Source: Rana temporaria (lineage: Eukaryota; Chordata; Amphibia; Anura; Ranidae). Taken from it: a DNA stretch of 64,000 bases. The notes below the pieces were generated by a model. The model was not told the DNA's origin and did not search any database. It was given only the letters and a program-made list of their open reading frames with translations. The stretch spans positions 151,179,142-151,243,141 of the forward strand of contig NC_053489.1 in assembly GCF_905171775.1 (NCBI RefSeq). The letters run 5' to 3'. Of this stretch, positions 22,673-32,646 are shown in pieces. Each line of letters starts with the position of its first letter. The first letter of the stretch is position 1. Both the position numbers and the translations under genes were made by a program.

Positions 22673-24480
22673 AGTCATGAAAGGGATAATATTATATGTA
22701 TGTTGTTAGGCAACTTTAAAGTCCCATTTTTTGTGTATTCTTCTGTTTAAAGACGCAGTGATGTTGGTGTCTTTCATATATGTATATGAGTTTTGTCATC
22801 AAAAGTCAACAGTAAAGGCATTGCCTCCATCATGAACCACCCTGACTGCTAGCTGATACTGCATATGCAAAGAGAAATGACACATGGGTCTCTGATGTGC
22901 GAGCTTTGACTGAGACCCTTCATCACCATCTGAATGCTGTGAAAGATGGCAGCATCCACTGGGGGAATAACTAGGAATCTGATACAGACTGAAGCAGAAT
23001 TTTTCTTCACTGACTATTTACTTGTAAGTTGTTTGCAAGCTAAGTATTTGGCATTGGTTTCTGCAAACAGTGACCATGGAAAGGGTTGCTTTAATGTATA
23101 TGCCTAAAACTTTTTTATAGTTTTGCATAAAGTGGGCAGGGATTTGAACCCTTGTCATGATTTAAAGAGATTTCCCCTCCCTTCCTGTACTGCTGAAACG
23201 GTTTAACTCACTGGTCAATGATTATATTTTTACTTTTCTCCAGAATTTTTTTCATCAACTACAGTTTTTATATATCCAGACAAGCAAAAAATTCCTTTAT
23301 TATTATTCTTGTTTTCATTGTATGGTAGGTACAAAAATTATACCCTTGAATTTGTTAAACCGAAATAGCCTGTTTTCCAAACCTTATGCCTATCTTTAGT
23401 AAATTATATTGTCTTTGAATATACTTAGGTGTGGTGACCTGTAATTATCACTGTACTTACAAGGCACCACCTAAGCAGAAAACAATGCTATAATGAGAAA
23501 CTATGTTTTTGTTACAAAGAAAGGGAAAAGAGAATATCTTAAAATAAAATGGCACAGGCTGAAGAAATGAACATTAAAGGAAAGACTATATCTGGAAAAA
23601 GTTATAGTGAACAAGAAACATCTGTTAAAACAAAGCAAATTAGCCATTTTCCTTCATAGCAGAGTAAACGAAAGTGGAGGAAAGCAAAAGAACGAAATAA
23701 AAATAGAATTTACCAGGGAAGTCGAGTTTAGACTCGGCACGCAAAGCAAACATTTAGTGCTACAGCTTCAACCAGTTCACTCTATTCATATGCACCGGTG
23801 AAGGTCCTGGAAGGGCCACATTAACAGTTAAATGACCTTCCTCGTTCTAGGTTAAGTTAAATATCTATGAAGGTGTTGATATGGTACTGAAGGTTGTAGG
23901 ACCATTAATGCTAAAGCTCTCTGTGGGAGTAAAACAAGGTTTATTTAGCATGTTCTATGGTATCCCTCTGTGCATGGTACTTGGTGATCCATGGCTTATA
24001 TGTTTGTAACAATGAAGTAACTGTCCAGTGTCTCCAGATGGCATGTCCATCAGAAGATGATTTAGTATGTAAACAGTTCAACAGTCCTTGTTGATGGCAC
24101 TTACCGGTAATACACAATGTACAGTGTTGTGCAGTCAGACAGAGGCATCCATTGACAAGTACAAGATATGAATACATTGTTATGCCTACACAAAACTGTA
24201 TATTTTTGTAATACTATAGGATTACTTATATGTCTTCTAAAACTTAAAGTGGGTTTATCATTACAATGCATAAAGCATGGTTCATGTCAGCATTTTAAAA
24301 TCACGTTATTCTTTAGAGAAAAAAGTGTCAGATTTTTTGCCATAAATAATAAATAAAACACTGCTCCATGGTGTCTCCAAACATCTGAAATTTTGCAGAC
24401 TTTGCAGTGACTTGCCTGCGCACAGACATTACTCAATGCAGAGTTGTGGAATTTCTCTTCGCTCTTCATTGATACCATTA
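22673..24480. other. Unassigned non-coding sequence
   Basis: About 1.8 kb of AT-rich DNA. I see no repeat ends, no protein homology and no RNA gene. Confidence 0.45.
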
Positions 24481-24694
24481 CACTGCTAATGAGAAAGGGG
24501 GGGTGAAGGAGGGTACCACGAGACCCTGGGACTTTTATGCGGTGCTAATAGAGTAATAACACAAGTAGAAGGAAATATAGAAAAATAAGTAATTTTATTT
24601 TATAACAATAAATATATATAAAAACCATCCGATAGATGTTGAGTAAATTGCTTCAAAGGCATGAATGTATGAAGACCTGTTGCAGTATTTGCTC

Positions 24695-24734
24695 GCTCTA
24701 CATGTTTCGCTCAAATCTGAGCTTCTTCATGAGC
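24695..24734 (-). ncRNA. Hammerhead-ribozyme-like motif
   Basis: Read on the minus strand: stem I GCTC, box ATGAAGA (consensus CUGANGA, position C3 changed), stem II GCTC...GAGC as a perfect hairpin, box GAAA, minimal stem III/loop CATGTA, then stem I GAGC. This is the type I minimal-stem-III layout reported for Penelope-like elements. The C3 change probably impairs cleavage. Confidence 0.5.
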
Positions 24735-24936
24735 TTGAACAGGTAATACTATAAAATATCAAAAACAGGGGGGGGGATACAAAGGATGGAAAAACAACAT
24801 TAGTGAAAAAGTATAAGTGCAAAATATAACAGCACAGCATATAACAATATATATTTGGGTAGTGCTAACAGTAGTAATTCATAAAAACAAGTGTTGTATA
24901 TAATAAGTTCACATATATAAAGAGGTGCAGAGCAAT

Positions 24937-25037
24937 GGCGCAAGCAGACTTACCACATAGAATCGGATCACTTCAAATCAATGAAGGCATCATTGATTTG
25001 AAGTGATCCGATTCTATGTGGTAAGTCTGCTTGCGCC
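24937..25037. repeat. Perfect palindrome, 48-bp arms, 5-bp spacer
   Basis: Arms 24937-24984 and 24990-25037 are exact reverse complements, starting GGCGCAAGCAGACTTACC, with spacer AGGCA. The lack of any mismatch suggests recent formation or ongoing arm-to-arm conversion. Confidence 0.95.
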
Positions 25038-25794
25038 GCATAAAAGTCCCAGGCTCCTTTGGTACCCCCCCTTTCTCATTGTCTTGATATACAAGGGACA
25101 AGGTGCTCTGATTTGAGGGTCTGTATTCCACAAAATTGCTCACCATTACACTGCTGTATAAAACATGGTGGCTTCTGTTCAGATCCAATCAATGCAGTCA
25201 AGTACACAGAAATATTACATAAGAAGTTTCTAACTGGTTGTGTATGTAGATCCGAAGCACAAGAATAAGGTAGGAATTGAGCATTTTTCTTGTTTAAGTA
25301 TTTTAAAGATTATCAGAAAACATTGAATGTAATGAGTAAAGAGAAGAATTTTACATCGTAACAGTAAGATAATCTTATTACAGAGAAGTATATCTCTAGA
25401 CCCATTTGACATCATATAATTGTTTAGTTAAGAATAAAAGTAAGAGAGATCGATGCAGTAAATGAATAGTTATCTATCTAAACAAGAAGCTACAGTGCCT
25501 TGAAAAAAGTATTCACACCCCTTGAAATTTTCCACATTTTGTCATGTTACAACCAAAAACGTAAATGTATTTTATTGGGTTTTTATGTCATATGGGCCGA
25601 AAATAGCAATTTGGGGGACATGCCGAAATACATTTAAAATTGCCGATAATGACCGCCCTCCGTGGGCGGTACCATTGCGTATAGGAGGGGTGGCAGGTTC
25701 TTGTACAAATGTAGCCGGAGGCGATGGAGGACTCGGAGCGCTGGGCAGGGAGGGAGCTGTGCTGCTAAAAAAGTAAGCAGAACAGAACCTGTTA

Positions 25795-26303
25795 GGTTCA
25801 CCCTATAAAACATTTCTAACACTACATCCAGCCCAGTTCTGCAAATAAAATTACACTGACCTTTTTTTTTTTTCGCCGTAGATATCGTTTATCGTTAGAA
25901 TTCGCCGCGGCTTCCGGGTAGGGAATCCCGCGGGAGTGGGCGTTCCTATTGACATGCCAATTGATTGACATGCTAAACGACGACGCATACAGCGAGTCAC
26001 GACTTCCCGAAAGAAGCTCGGGTCGGCTCGGCTCTATTCGGCGCCTGCACACCAGTGCCGAATAGAGCCGAGCCGACCAAGCTTCTTTCGGGAAGTCGTG
26101 ACGTGCTGTATGCGCCGTCGTTTAGCATGTCAATCAATTGGCATGTCAATAGGAACGCCCACTCCCGCGGGATTCCCTACCCGGAAGCCGCGGTGAATTG
26201 TAAGGATAAACGCTATCTACGGGGGAAAAAAAAAAGGTCAGTGTAATTTTAGTTGCAGAACTGGGCTGGATGTAGTGTTAGAAATTTTTTATAGGGTGAA
26301 CCC
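25795..26303. repeat. Giant palindrome, arms about 250 bp
   Basis: The left arm begins GGTTCACCCTATAAAA and runs through CGGCTTCCGGGTAGGGAATC and GGGCGTTCCTATTGACATGC to a centre near 26046; the right arm repeats this as reverse complement and ends AGGGTGAACCCTCGCTTTAA. The centre is TCTATTCGGCGCC...GCCGAATAGA. A single-arm relative is at 51912-52194. Frames running through both arms are not genes. Confidence 0.9.
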
Positions 26304-26435
26304 TCGCTTTAACAAACAAAATGGCTGGATTGGGGGGGAGTGGTTAACTTAGTACTGACCAGCACTTTCTTAATGAAAAAATGGCAGATAATTTTTTTTT
26401 TTTATCTGCCATTTTTTCACAGTGGCTCAGTGAGC

Positions 26436-26573
26436 CTGCAATTGATGTTTTTTTGGTAGTCAGAGAAGGCAAGCATGGCTCAATAACACACAAACGTTTT
26501 TTAAAAAAAAAACATTTGTGTGTTATTGAGCCATGCTTGCCTTCTCTGACTAAAAAAAAAACATCAATTGCAG
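26436..26573. repeat. Hairpin, arms about 66 bp
   Basis: Arms start CTGCAATTGATGTTTTTTT and end AACATCAATTGCAG, with GGCAAGCATGGCTCAATAAC in the left arm and its complement in the right. The loop is an A/T run. It directly precedes the minisatellite. Confidence 0.9.
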
Positions 26574-26956
26574 CCTCACTGTGCCATCACATGCAGCCAC
26601 TGTGCCAACACAGGTCGCCACTGTGCCCGTCAAACGCAGCCACTGTTCCCATCAAACGCAGCCACTGTTCCCATCAAACGCAGCCACTGTGCCCATCAAA
26701 CGTAGCCACTGTGCCCATCACATGCAGCAACTGTGCCAACACACGTCCCCACTGTGCCCATCAAACGCAGCCACTGCCCATCACACGTCACCACTGTGCC
26801 AACACACGTCACCACTGTGCCCATCCAATGCAGCCACTGTGTCCATCCAACGCAGCCACTGTGCCCATCCAATGCAGCCACTGTGCCATCACATGCAGCC
26901 ACTGTGCCAACACACGTCGCCACTGTGCCCATCAAACGCAGCCACTGTGACCATCA
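26574..26956. repeat. Minisatellite, 21-22-bp CAGCCACTGTGCCCATC unit
   Basis: About 17 tandem copies of CAGCCACTGTGCCCATCAAA-like units with variants (CACGTCACCACTGTGCCAAC). Long frames on both strands through the array are repeat artefacts. The unit core CCACTGTGCC matches the array at 14560-14712. Confidence 0.9.
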
Positions 26957-27201
26957 TGTAATACATACAATTATTGAAAAAAATAATTTAAATAGGGGAA
27001 AACAAAGAAAAGTAATTTTCGTTTTCGGTTTCGGACTAAATTTTTTTTTTATTTCGGTTTCGTTTCGGTTCTGAAATTTTCATTTCGGTGCATTCCTAGT
27101 AAATAGGGTCCACCTGTGTCTCATTTAATCTCACTATAAATACAACTGTTCCATGAAGCCCTCAGAGGTTTGTTAGAGAACCTTAGTGAACAAACAGCAT
27201 C

Positions 27202-29571
27202 ATGAAGGCCAAATAGCACACCAGACAGGTCAGGGATAAAGTTGTGGAGAAGTTTAAAGCAGGGTTAAGTTATAACAAAAATATCCCAAGCTTTGTACAT
27301 CTCACGGAGCACTGTTCAATCCATCATCCGAAAGTGGAAAGAATATGGCACAACTGCAAACCTACTAAGACATTGCCGTCCATCTAAACTGACAGGCCGT
27401 GCAAGGAGAGCATTAATCAGAGAAGCAAAAACAAACAAAAAGCCAATGGTAACTCTGGAGGAGCTACAGAGGTCCACAGCTCAGCCGGGAGAATCTGTCC
27501 ACAGTACAACTATTAGTCATGCACAAATCTGGCCTTTTTGGAAGAGTGGCTAGAAGAAAGTCATTGTTGAAAGAAAGTCATAAGAAGTCCTGTTTGCAGT
27601 GTGCGAGAATCCATGTGGGGGACACAGCAAACACGTGGAAGAAGGTGCTCTGGTCAGACCAACATTTAACTTTTTGGCTTAAAAGCAAAACACTATGTGT
27701 GGCATAAAACTAACACTGCACATCACCCTGAACACACCTCCCCCACCGTGAAACATGGTGGTGGCAGCATCATGTTGTGGGTATGCTTTTCTTCATCAGG
27801 GAAGCTGGTCAGAGCTGATGGGAAGATGGATAGAGCCAAATACAGGGCAATCCTAGAAGAAAACTTGTTAGTCTGCAAAAGTCTTGAGACTGGGGTGGAG
27901 GTTCACCTTCCAGCAGGACAATGACCCTAAACATACAGCCAGAGCTACAATGGAATACTTTAGATAAAAGCATATTCATGTGTTAGAATGTCCCAGTCAA
28001 AGTCCAGACCTAAATCGAATCTGAGAATGAGAATCTGTGGCAAGGCTTGACAATTGCTGTTTGTTTAAATTTACCTGCCAGGTAGAGTTGCCTTGGATTC
28101 CACTTGATTCCAATTGATTCCACCCTAATTCTGGAATTGCTGCACTTCTATCTTCTGTCACTAGATGTCTGGGTATCTGGTGGTATTAGATAAGGCAAGG
28201 ACATTGCGAGGACAGATTAGGAATAAATGGGGTATCTCAGCCAATGGGCAGGGATCTTCTTGGGTCCCTTGGCCTGCTGGGAGAGTCTATTTATTTGGGT
28301 GAGATCAGGTAATCAGGGTTCTGTGCCACCTGGACGGCTGTCTGGGTGGACGTGTGTTGTGCTGCCCCGGGCTGCTAGGACAGAATCCAAGACCTATCCT
28401 GGTGACATCTGGCTGCTAGGCTGTCTGAGGTCCTATCCAGAAGCAAGAGAGCAGCATAGGGTTGGGACTGTGACTTGCAGTCCAACTAGCAGTGATGGTT
28501 CTGCCGGCCAGAGAACCTGTCGTGGTCGGAGATAGAGGGGAAGCTATCGCCACTAAGGGACCATCCACCTTGATACCAGGGACCACTGTGAGTAGCTGAA
28601 GCAAGTACCAGGGGAGTATTCTCACCAACCAGGGATGGTGAAGAATTGGGAAACTTCAGCAGGAGTCAAGCCAGGGACCCAGCCAGTGAAGGTGACACTT
28701 GCAGAGCAGCCTTGTGTGTAAAGCTAGGGACCGAGCAGGCCAGTGGTGTGACCCAGCAGGGATGCGGGGGTGACGTTTGAGGAAGATACTGAGCGAGGTT
28801 GGAAGAGCTTGGGAGATCCAGTGGTAGTGGATCAGCAAGTCTAGTGAGAGAGACTGGGAGCTCAGTTGAGTAAAGATCTAAATAAGGAGATTGCAGGGGA
28901 AGTGAAAGAGTTCATTATAACCTTTCTTAGGAACTGTTCAAGATTGTTGCCATAGGAGACAGCGGGTCTACACGTGCAGATGTGGTGTCCGGCTGGGTGC
29001 CTTTACCTGCATGGCTGCCTACCTATGGAAGTCTCAGAGTCTACCAATTAACATTGCAACTACTAAATGGCTGTAAACCCTCTTTCCCACAGTTCTGTTT
29101 TAGAGACAATAAATCTCTTTGCATTCAAGAAGTGTCTGGCGCCCATTAATCTAATTTGCCAGAGAACCTGTCGTGGTCTGAGATAGAGGGGAAGCTATCG
29201 CCACTAAGGGACCATCCACCTTGATACCAGGGACCACTGTGAGTAGCTGAAGCAAGTACCATGGGAGTATTCTCACCAACCGGGCATGGTGAAGAATTGG
29301 GAAAAGACAATAAATCTCTTTGCATTCAAGAAGTGTCTGGTGCCCATTTATCGACTTTGCATCTTACCCACCATACCTTGTAACCCACTCTACATAGAGG
29401 GATGTCAGTTATCCCTAACTCTGGCGGTTCTCATTAGATCAAAGGGGACCTGGGACTTGGCTACGGAAGAATGGGCAAAAATGTCACTCTATAGATGTGC
29501 AAAGCTGGTAGAGACATCCCCAAAAAGACTTGCAGCTGTAACTGCAGCGAAAGGTTGTTCTACAAAGTATT
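27202..29571 (+). pseudogene. Tc1 transposase pseudogene
   Basis: The expected start ATG is at 27202 and a TAG stop follows four codons later (27214-27216). Downstream frames give the helix-turn-helix part (ISRSTVQSIIRKWKEYGTT, then LRHCRPSKLTGRARRALIRE) at 27293-27553, then scrambled DDE-domain pieces: NTAHHPEHTSPTVKHGGGSI, YRAILEENLL, and a QDNDPKH-type segment in another frame near 27915. The C-terminus (EWAKMSLYRCAKLVETSPKR) lies at 29466-29571 beyond an LTR insertion. There are many frameshifts and stops and no activity is expected. Confidence 0.9.
28067..29465 (+). mobile_element. LTR-like insertion with an internal partial duplication
   Basis: It sits between the two halves of the Tc1 transposase. 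The block at 28503-28646 recurs at 29156-29302, and AATAAATCTCTTTGCATTCA at about 29108 recurs at about 29308, so the second unit is a copy of the first lacking about 450 bp. AATAAA near the end of each unit and a TATTTATTT box near 28290 suit a plus-strand LTR. Exact ends and target duplication are not resolved; about 50 bp of Tc1 sequence appears lost. Confidence 0.6.
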
Positions 29572-29588
29572 GACTCAGGGGGCTGTAT

Positions 29589-30442
29589 ATCTCCTTTTCT
29601 GAATATGAATAGGGTTTTTTATTAATATGAGCTTAGGGGATACTTCCGTATTACCTGAGACTGAGCTTCCATGTTCGGCGCAGCGTTATGTTTACTCTGC
29701 GCCCGGTTACTATGGTGATCCCTTGGAGGATATTGCTAGGCTCCTGGTTAGTGTTTGTCTTTGTCCGGCGCAGTGTCACGTGATGCCGCGTCGGGTTTCC
29801 ATGGAGATTCCCGTCTCGGTTTTGTTTATTAGCAGGCGTCACAACTGCTTCCGTATCCGCTTATGAAGTCCCCGCCCACAGGGATGTAACGCGTACGGAA
29901 TCCACGAGAGCGCCGTGACGTCACCCGCGACCATCGCTCGTTTTGTATCTGCTCACCATGCTAGCACTGGCCAAGTGCTTTGTTTGTAAGTGACATTTTA
30001 TTCATTTATTAAATGCTTTTGCTTTACAGAGAGCACTATGGTTTTGTCATCTATTTTTACATGCCACATGTCCTAATGAGAGAATTCCATTGCCCGTGAC
30101 ATCGCTACATACTTCATAAGGATCCAGTGTATCACCCAATATACCCGCAAGGGATTGCTGTTTTGACCCTTTCAGTGCAGGGTCCAGTTTATGAGGTGAG
30201 CAGCCACTTTATCCATATTGGTGGAGGTGTGTTTCACATAGCACGAAGATCTCTGCATGTCCATTTGTATTCACTGAAGATTCCGCAGATGGTGTTTTTA
30301 TTCATTGTTTACTTACAGACTTTCTCCAGCGCTGCACCATCTTTTGTATATTTTATCTGAGGGATTTGAAATTTGACCCTGGTGTTCAGCAGCTTATATT
30401 TGGGTTTTTGCATTTTGCACTGATTTACTTTCTATACATATA
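29589..30442 (+). mobile_element. Penelope-like 3' remnant inserted in the Tc1 tail
   Basis: It lies between the Tc1 transposase stop and the Tc1 right subterminal repeat. It contains CTTATGAAGTCCC...GGGATGTAACGCGTA near 29863-29897, a degraded hammerhead-like block, and CAGCGCTGCACCATCTTTTG near 30330. No protein is left. Assignment is inference. Confidence 0.4.
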
Positions 30443-30640
30443 CAAAGGCACACTTTTCACATATTTATTTGTAAAAACTTTTGAAAACAATTTATAATTT
30501 TCCTTCCACTTCACAATTATGTGACGATTTGTGTTTGTCTATCACATAAAATCCCAATAAAAGACATTTATATTTTTGGTTGCAACATGACAAAATTTGG
30601 AAAATTTCAAGGGGTATGAATACTTTTTCAAGGCACTGTA

Positions 30641-30643
<3 letters not shown>

Positions 30644-30696
<53 letters not shown>
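30644..30696. repeat. AT dinucleotide microsatellite
   Basis: About 26 TA repeats directly after the Tc1 element; they continue as TATATATA after the hAT insertion at 31434, so one array was split. Confidence 0.95.
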
Positions 30697-30699
<3 letters not shown>

Positions 30700-31433
30700 G
30701 GCTGTGCAAATTAACTTTTAATTAATCGATTAATCTTAAATTTTTTTGATCGATTAAAATTCTTTTGATTGGTACTCACCTCTCCACCGGCTTCTGGGCC
30801 TTCAGGGAGTTCCGTCGGAGATCCAGTAACGTCACAGACACCGGCGGGGCTTGCCGTGTCCATCTGAAGGGCTCCTTTGCTGTGCCTTCATATCTGCATG
30901 CCGGCGGGACCTTACTATCTGCCACACGCAAGGGCTGTTACACTTCCCTCTATCAACCTGGGATTCTACAACCATCCACTGGGAGTTGTCATAGTTCCCT
31001 TCATGGGACATCCGACGGACTGATGTTAACCTCTCCTCATCTGGATTCAGCAGTGGTATCGTTGTACACATTTTTATACCAGTATCATACTTAGCTACAT
31101 GTTTTTATGACTGCTTTTGGTACCGTTTGGTATTACTCGCACCATTTTTACAGTTTATGTAGCTACATCGATTTTATCTCCAGTGCAATATTTATTTGGT
31201 TACCTACTTGAAGACTATAAAAGTTAATGCTATTCCCATCGAGCGCTGCCTTTGTGTGTTTTTTGTATCCTGTTATCCATTTTTCCAGTGGTTGGTAGCT
31301 GCACTGGGAATCAGCCTGCAAGGAGATCAGCTAAAAGTAGTTTGATCTGTATGTGCGTTACAATTAATCGAAATTAGTCGATTAAAAAAAAACGATTAAT
31401 CGAACACAAAAATTTTGATCAGTAACAGCCCTA
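30697..31433. mobile_element. hAT-like element (TAGGGCTGT ends) inside the AT microsatellite
   Basis: The ends TAGGGCTGT and ACAGCCCTA, with subterminal ATTAATCGATTAATC-type repeats, are inverted. The flanks are ATATATAT on both sides, consistent with an 8-bp hAT duplication although the microsatellite makes this uninformative. The middle (about 30765-31360) is unrelated inserted sequence, with CGAGCGCTGCC near 31240. There is no transposase. Confidence 0.75.
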
Positions 31434-31454
31434 ATATATATATATGTATATTGT

Positions 31455-31890
31455 AGGAAAGTCACTGGTCTTTAAACAGAAATGGCGAATAAATGCAGCT
31501 TTATTGCGTCCAATAAAAAAAACACAAATAAACAGGCCTACTCCACCTTAGGAGGCTAACTAAACAAGAGCGTCCCTCACTACGCTTTACTAGAGCGGCT
31601 ATTCTGGCTTCTAGTATAAACAAACAAAAAAAACATAGTCCGATATAAGCAATTGTTCTGACAGACCTTAATTCCATGAATACGCAAACACTCTCCACTC
31701 TGTGTTCATCCAGTGCAGCCTGGATCTCGCTGTGAGCTGTCACTCTCTCTCTACATTATCAGGTGCAGGCTAATTAAAAGAGAGAGAGAGAGGAGGTTTA
31801 CCTGTTGGACCAGGCTTAACCCTTTCCAAGACAGAAAGCTGTCCTTTCCAACCTCTCACTGACATACACAGAATCGTGTACCCTGTCACA
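31455..31890 (-). repeat. Gypsy 3' LTR
   Basis: On the minus strand it starts TGTGACAGGG at 31890 and ends GACTTTCCT at 31455. It contains AATAAA-type signals and a GA-rich stretch. It is intact, unlike the 5' LTR. Confidence 0.85.
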
Positions 31891-31906
31891 TATCCTCCCC
31901 CCCAGC
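31891..31906 (-). other. Gypsy polypurine tract
   Basis: The minus strand reads GCTGGGGGGGAGGATA directly before the 3' LTR start, the expected plus-strand primer for retrotransposon cDNA synthesis. Confidence 0.8.
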
Positions 31907-32646
31907 TTAACACCTGCGTGGGAAGCGGCCACCTCTGCAAACCCATGTGCCCGGGACAGGGCATCTGCATTACTGTGGAGGAGACCTGCCCTATGCCGTA
32001 CCACAAAAGTAAAAGGCTGTAGGGACAAAAACCATCTTGTGACCCGAGCGTTCTTGTCCCTGTTGGTGTGCATCCACTTTAACGGAGCATGGTCCGTGAC
32101 CAGGGTGAACCGTCTGCCCAAAAAATTGTAGCGGAGTGTTTCTACTGCCCACTTAAATGCCAAACACTCTTTTTCCACTGTGGCATAGCGCTGTTCTCGA
32201 GGTAACAACTTCCGACTCAAATATAGAACAGGGTGTTCCTCATCACCCACATATTGGGACAAAACTGCACCCAAACCCACCTCTGAGGCATCGGTCTGGA
32301 GAAAGAACTCCTTCTTAAAGTCGGGAGGCACAAGCACAGGTTGGGCACAAAGCGCTGCCCGTAGACCTGTAAAGGCTTCCTCAGCTTCGCTGTTCCACTT
32401 TACCGTGTCTGGACTTCTCGGTTTAATAAGGTCAGTGAGTGGAGCAGCCCTTGTAGCAAAGTGAGGAACAAACCTCCGATAGTAGCCTACGATCCCCATA
32501 AAGGCTGTGACTTGTTTTCTCCTCAGCGGTCTGGGCCAACTCTGTATAGCTCCTATCTTGTTCATTTGTGGTTTAACAAGTCCTCTGCCAACCAGATAAC
32601 CCAAGTATGTAGCCTCAGCTAGGCCCAAGGCACATTTAGAGGGGTT
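31891..32646 (-). pseudogene. Gypsy pol, RT C-terminus and RNase H
   Basis: Minus-strand open frame: RT thumb and connection (YLGYLVGRGLVKPQMNKI, FMGIVGYYRRFVPHFATRAA), then RNase H with catalytic residues in LQTDASEVGLGAVLSQ (D), ATVEKECLAFKWAVE (E), LVTDHAPLKWM (D) and HSNADALSRAHG (D). The frame stays open into the LTR. Its upstream part is separated by the Penelope insertion; the break falls in the codons for NPSKC, which are duplicated at both junctions. RNase H comes last, so no integrase follows it. Confidence 0.9.

Larger units (their letters stand above)
24483..25090 (-). repeat. Penelope-derived inverted structure
   Basis: The outer arms are inverted: GAGAAAGGGGGGGT and CTGGGACTTTTATGCGG near 24490-24545 recur as reverse complement at 25035-25080. 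Inside are a hammerhead-like motif (24695-24734, minus strand) and a perfect 48-bp-arm palindrome (24937-25037). No RT or endonuclease is left. Assignment to Penelope rests on the ribozyme-like motif and the inverted-end build, so it is inference. Confidence 0.5.
25594..27097. mobile_element. hAT-like non-autonomous element inside the Tc1 element
   Basis: The right end reads AAATTTTCATTTCGGTGCAT then TCCTAG, the reverse of the TAGGGATGCACCGAAAT-type hAT terminus; the left end (GGGCCGAAAATAGCAATTTT-like) is degraded. It contains a giant palindrome (25795-26303), a hairpin (26436-26573) and a minisatellite (26574-26956). It has no transposase. Confidence 0.65.
25493..30639 (+). mobile_element. 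Tc1/mariner element enlarged by nested insertions
   Basis: The termini CAGTGCCTTG and CAAGGCACTG are flanked by TA (25491-25492 and 30640-30641), with long subterminal inverted repeats, for example TTCACACCCCTTGAAATTTT. The natural element is about 1.6 kb; here it is 5.1 kb owing to inserts at about 25594-27097, 28067-29465 and 29589-30442. The transposase gene remains as a pseudogene. Confidence 0.9.

Noticed and set aside
22259..22750. 163-aa plus-strand frame
   Set aside because: Lies across a MITE with repeated TCTCGTCG motifs; no homology recognised and overlapping frames equally open.
25822..26246. Mirror-image 63-76-aa frames on opposite strands
   Set aside because: The two frames are the same sequence read from the two arms of the palindrome.
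26381..27074. Overlapping 113-189-aa frames on the plus strand with His, Cys and Pro repeats
   Set aside because: Minisatellite translation inside a hAT-like element; no domain and no start context.
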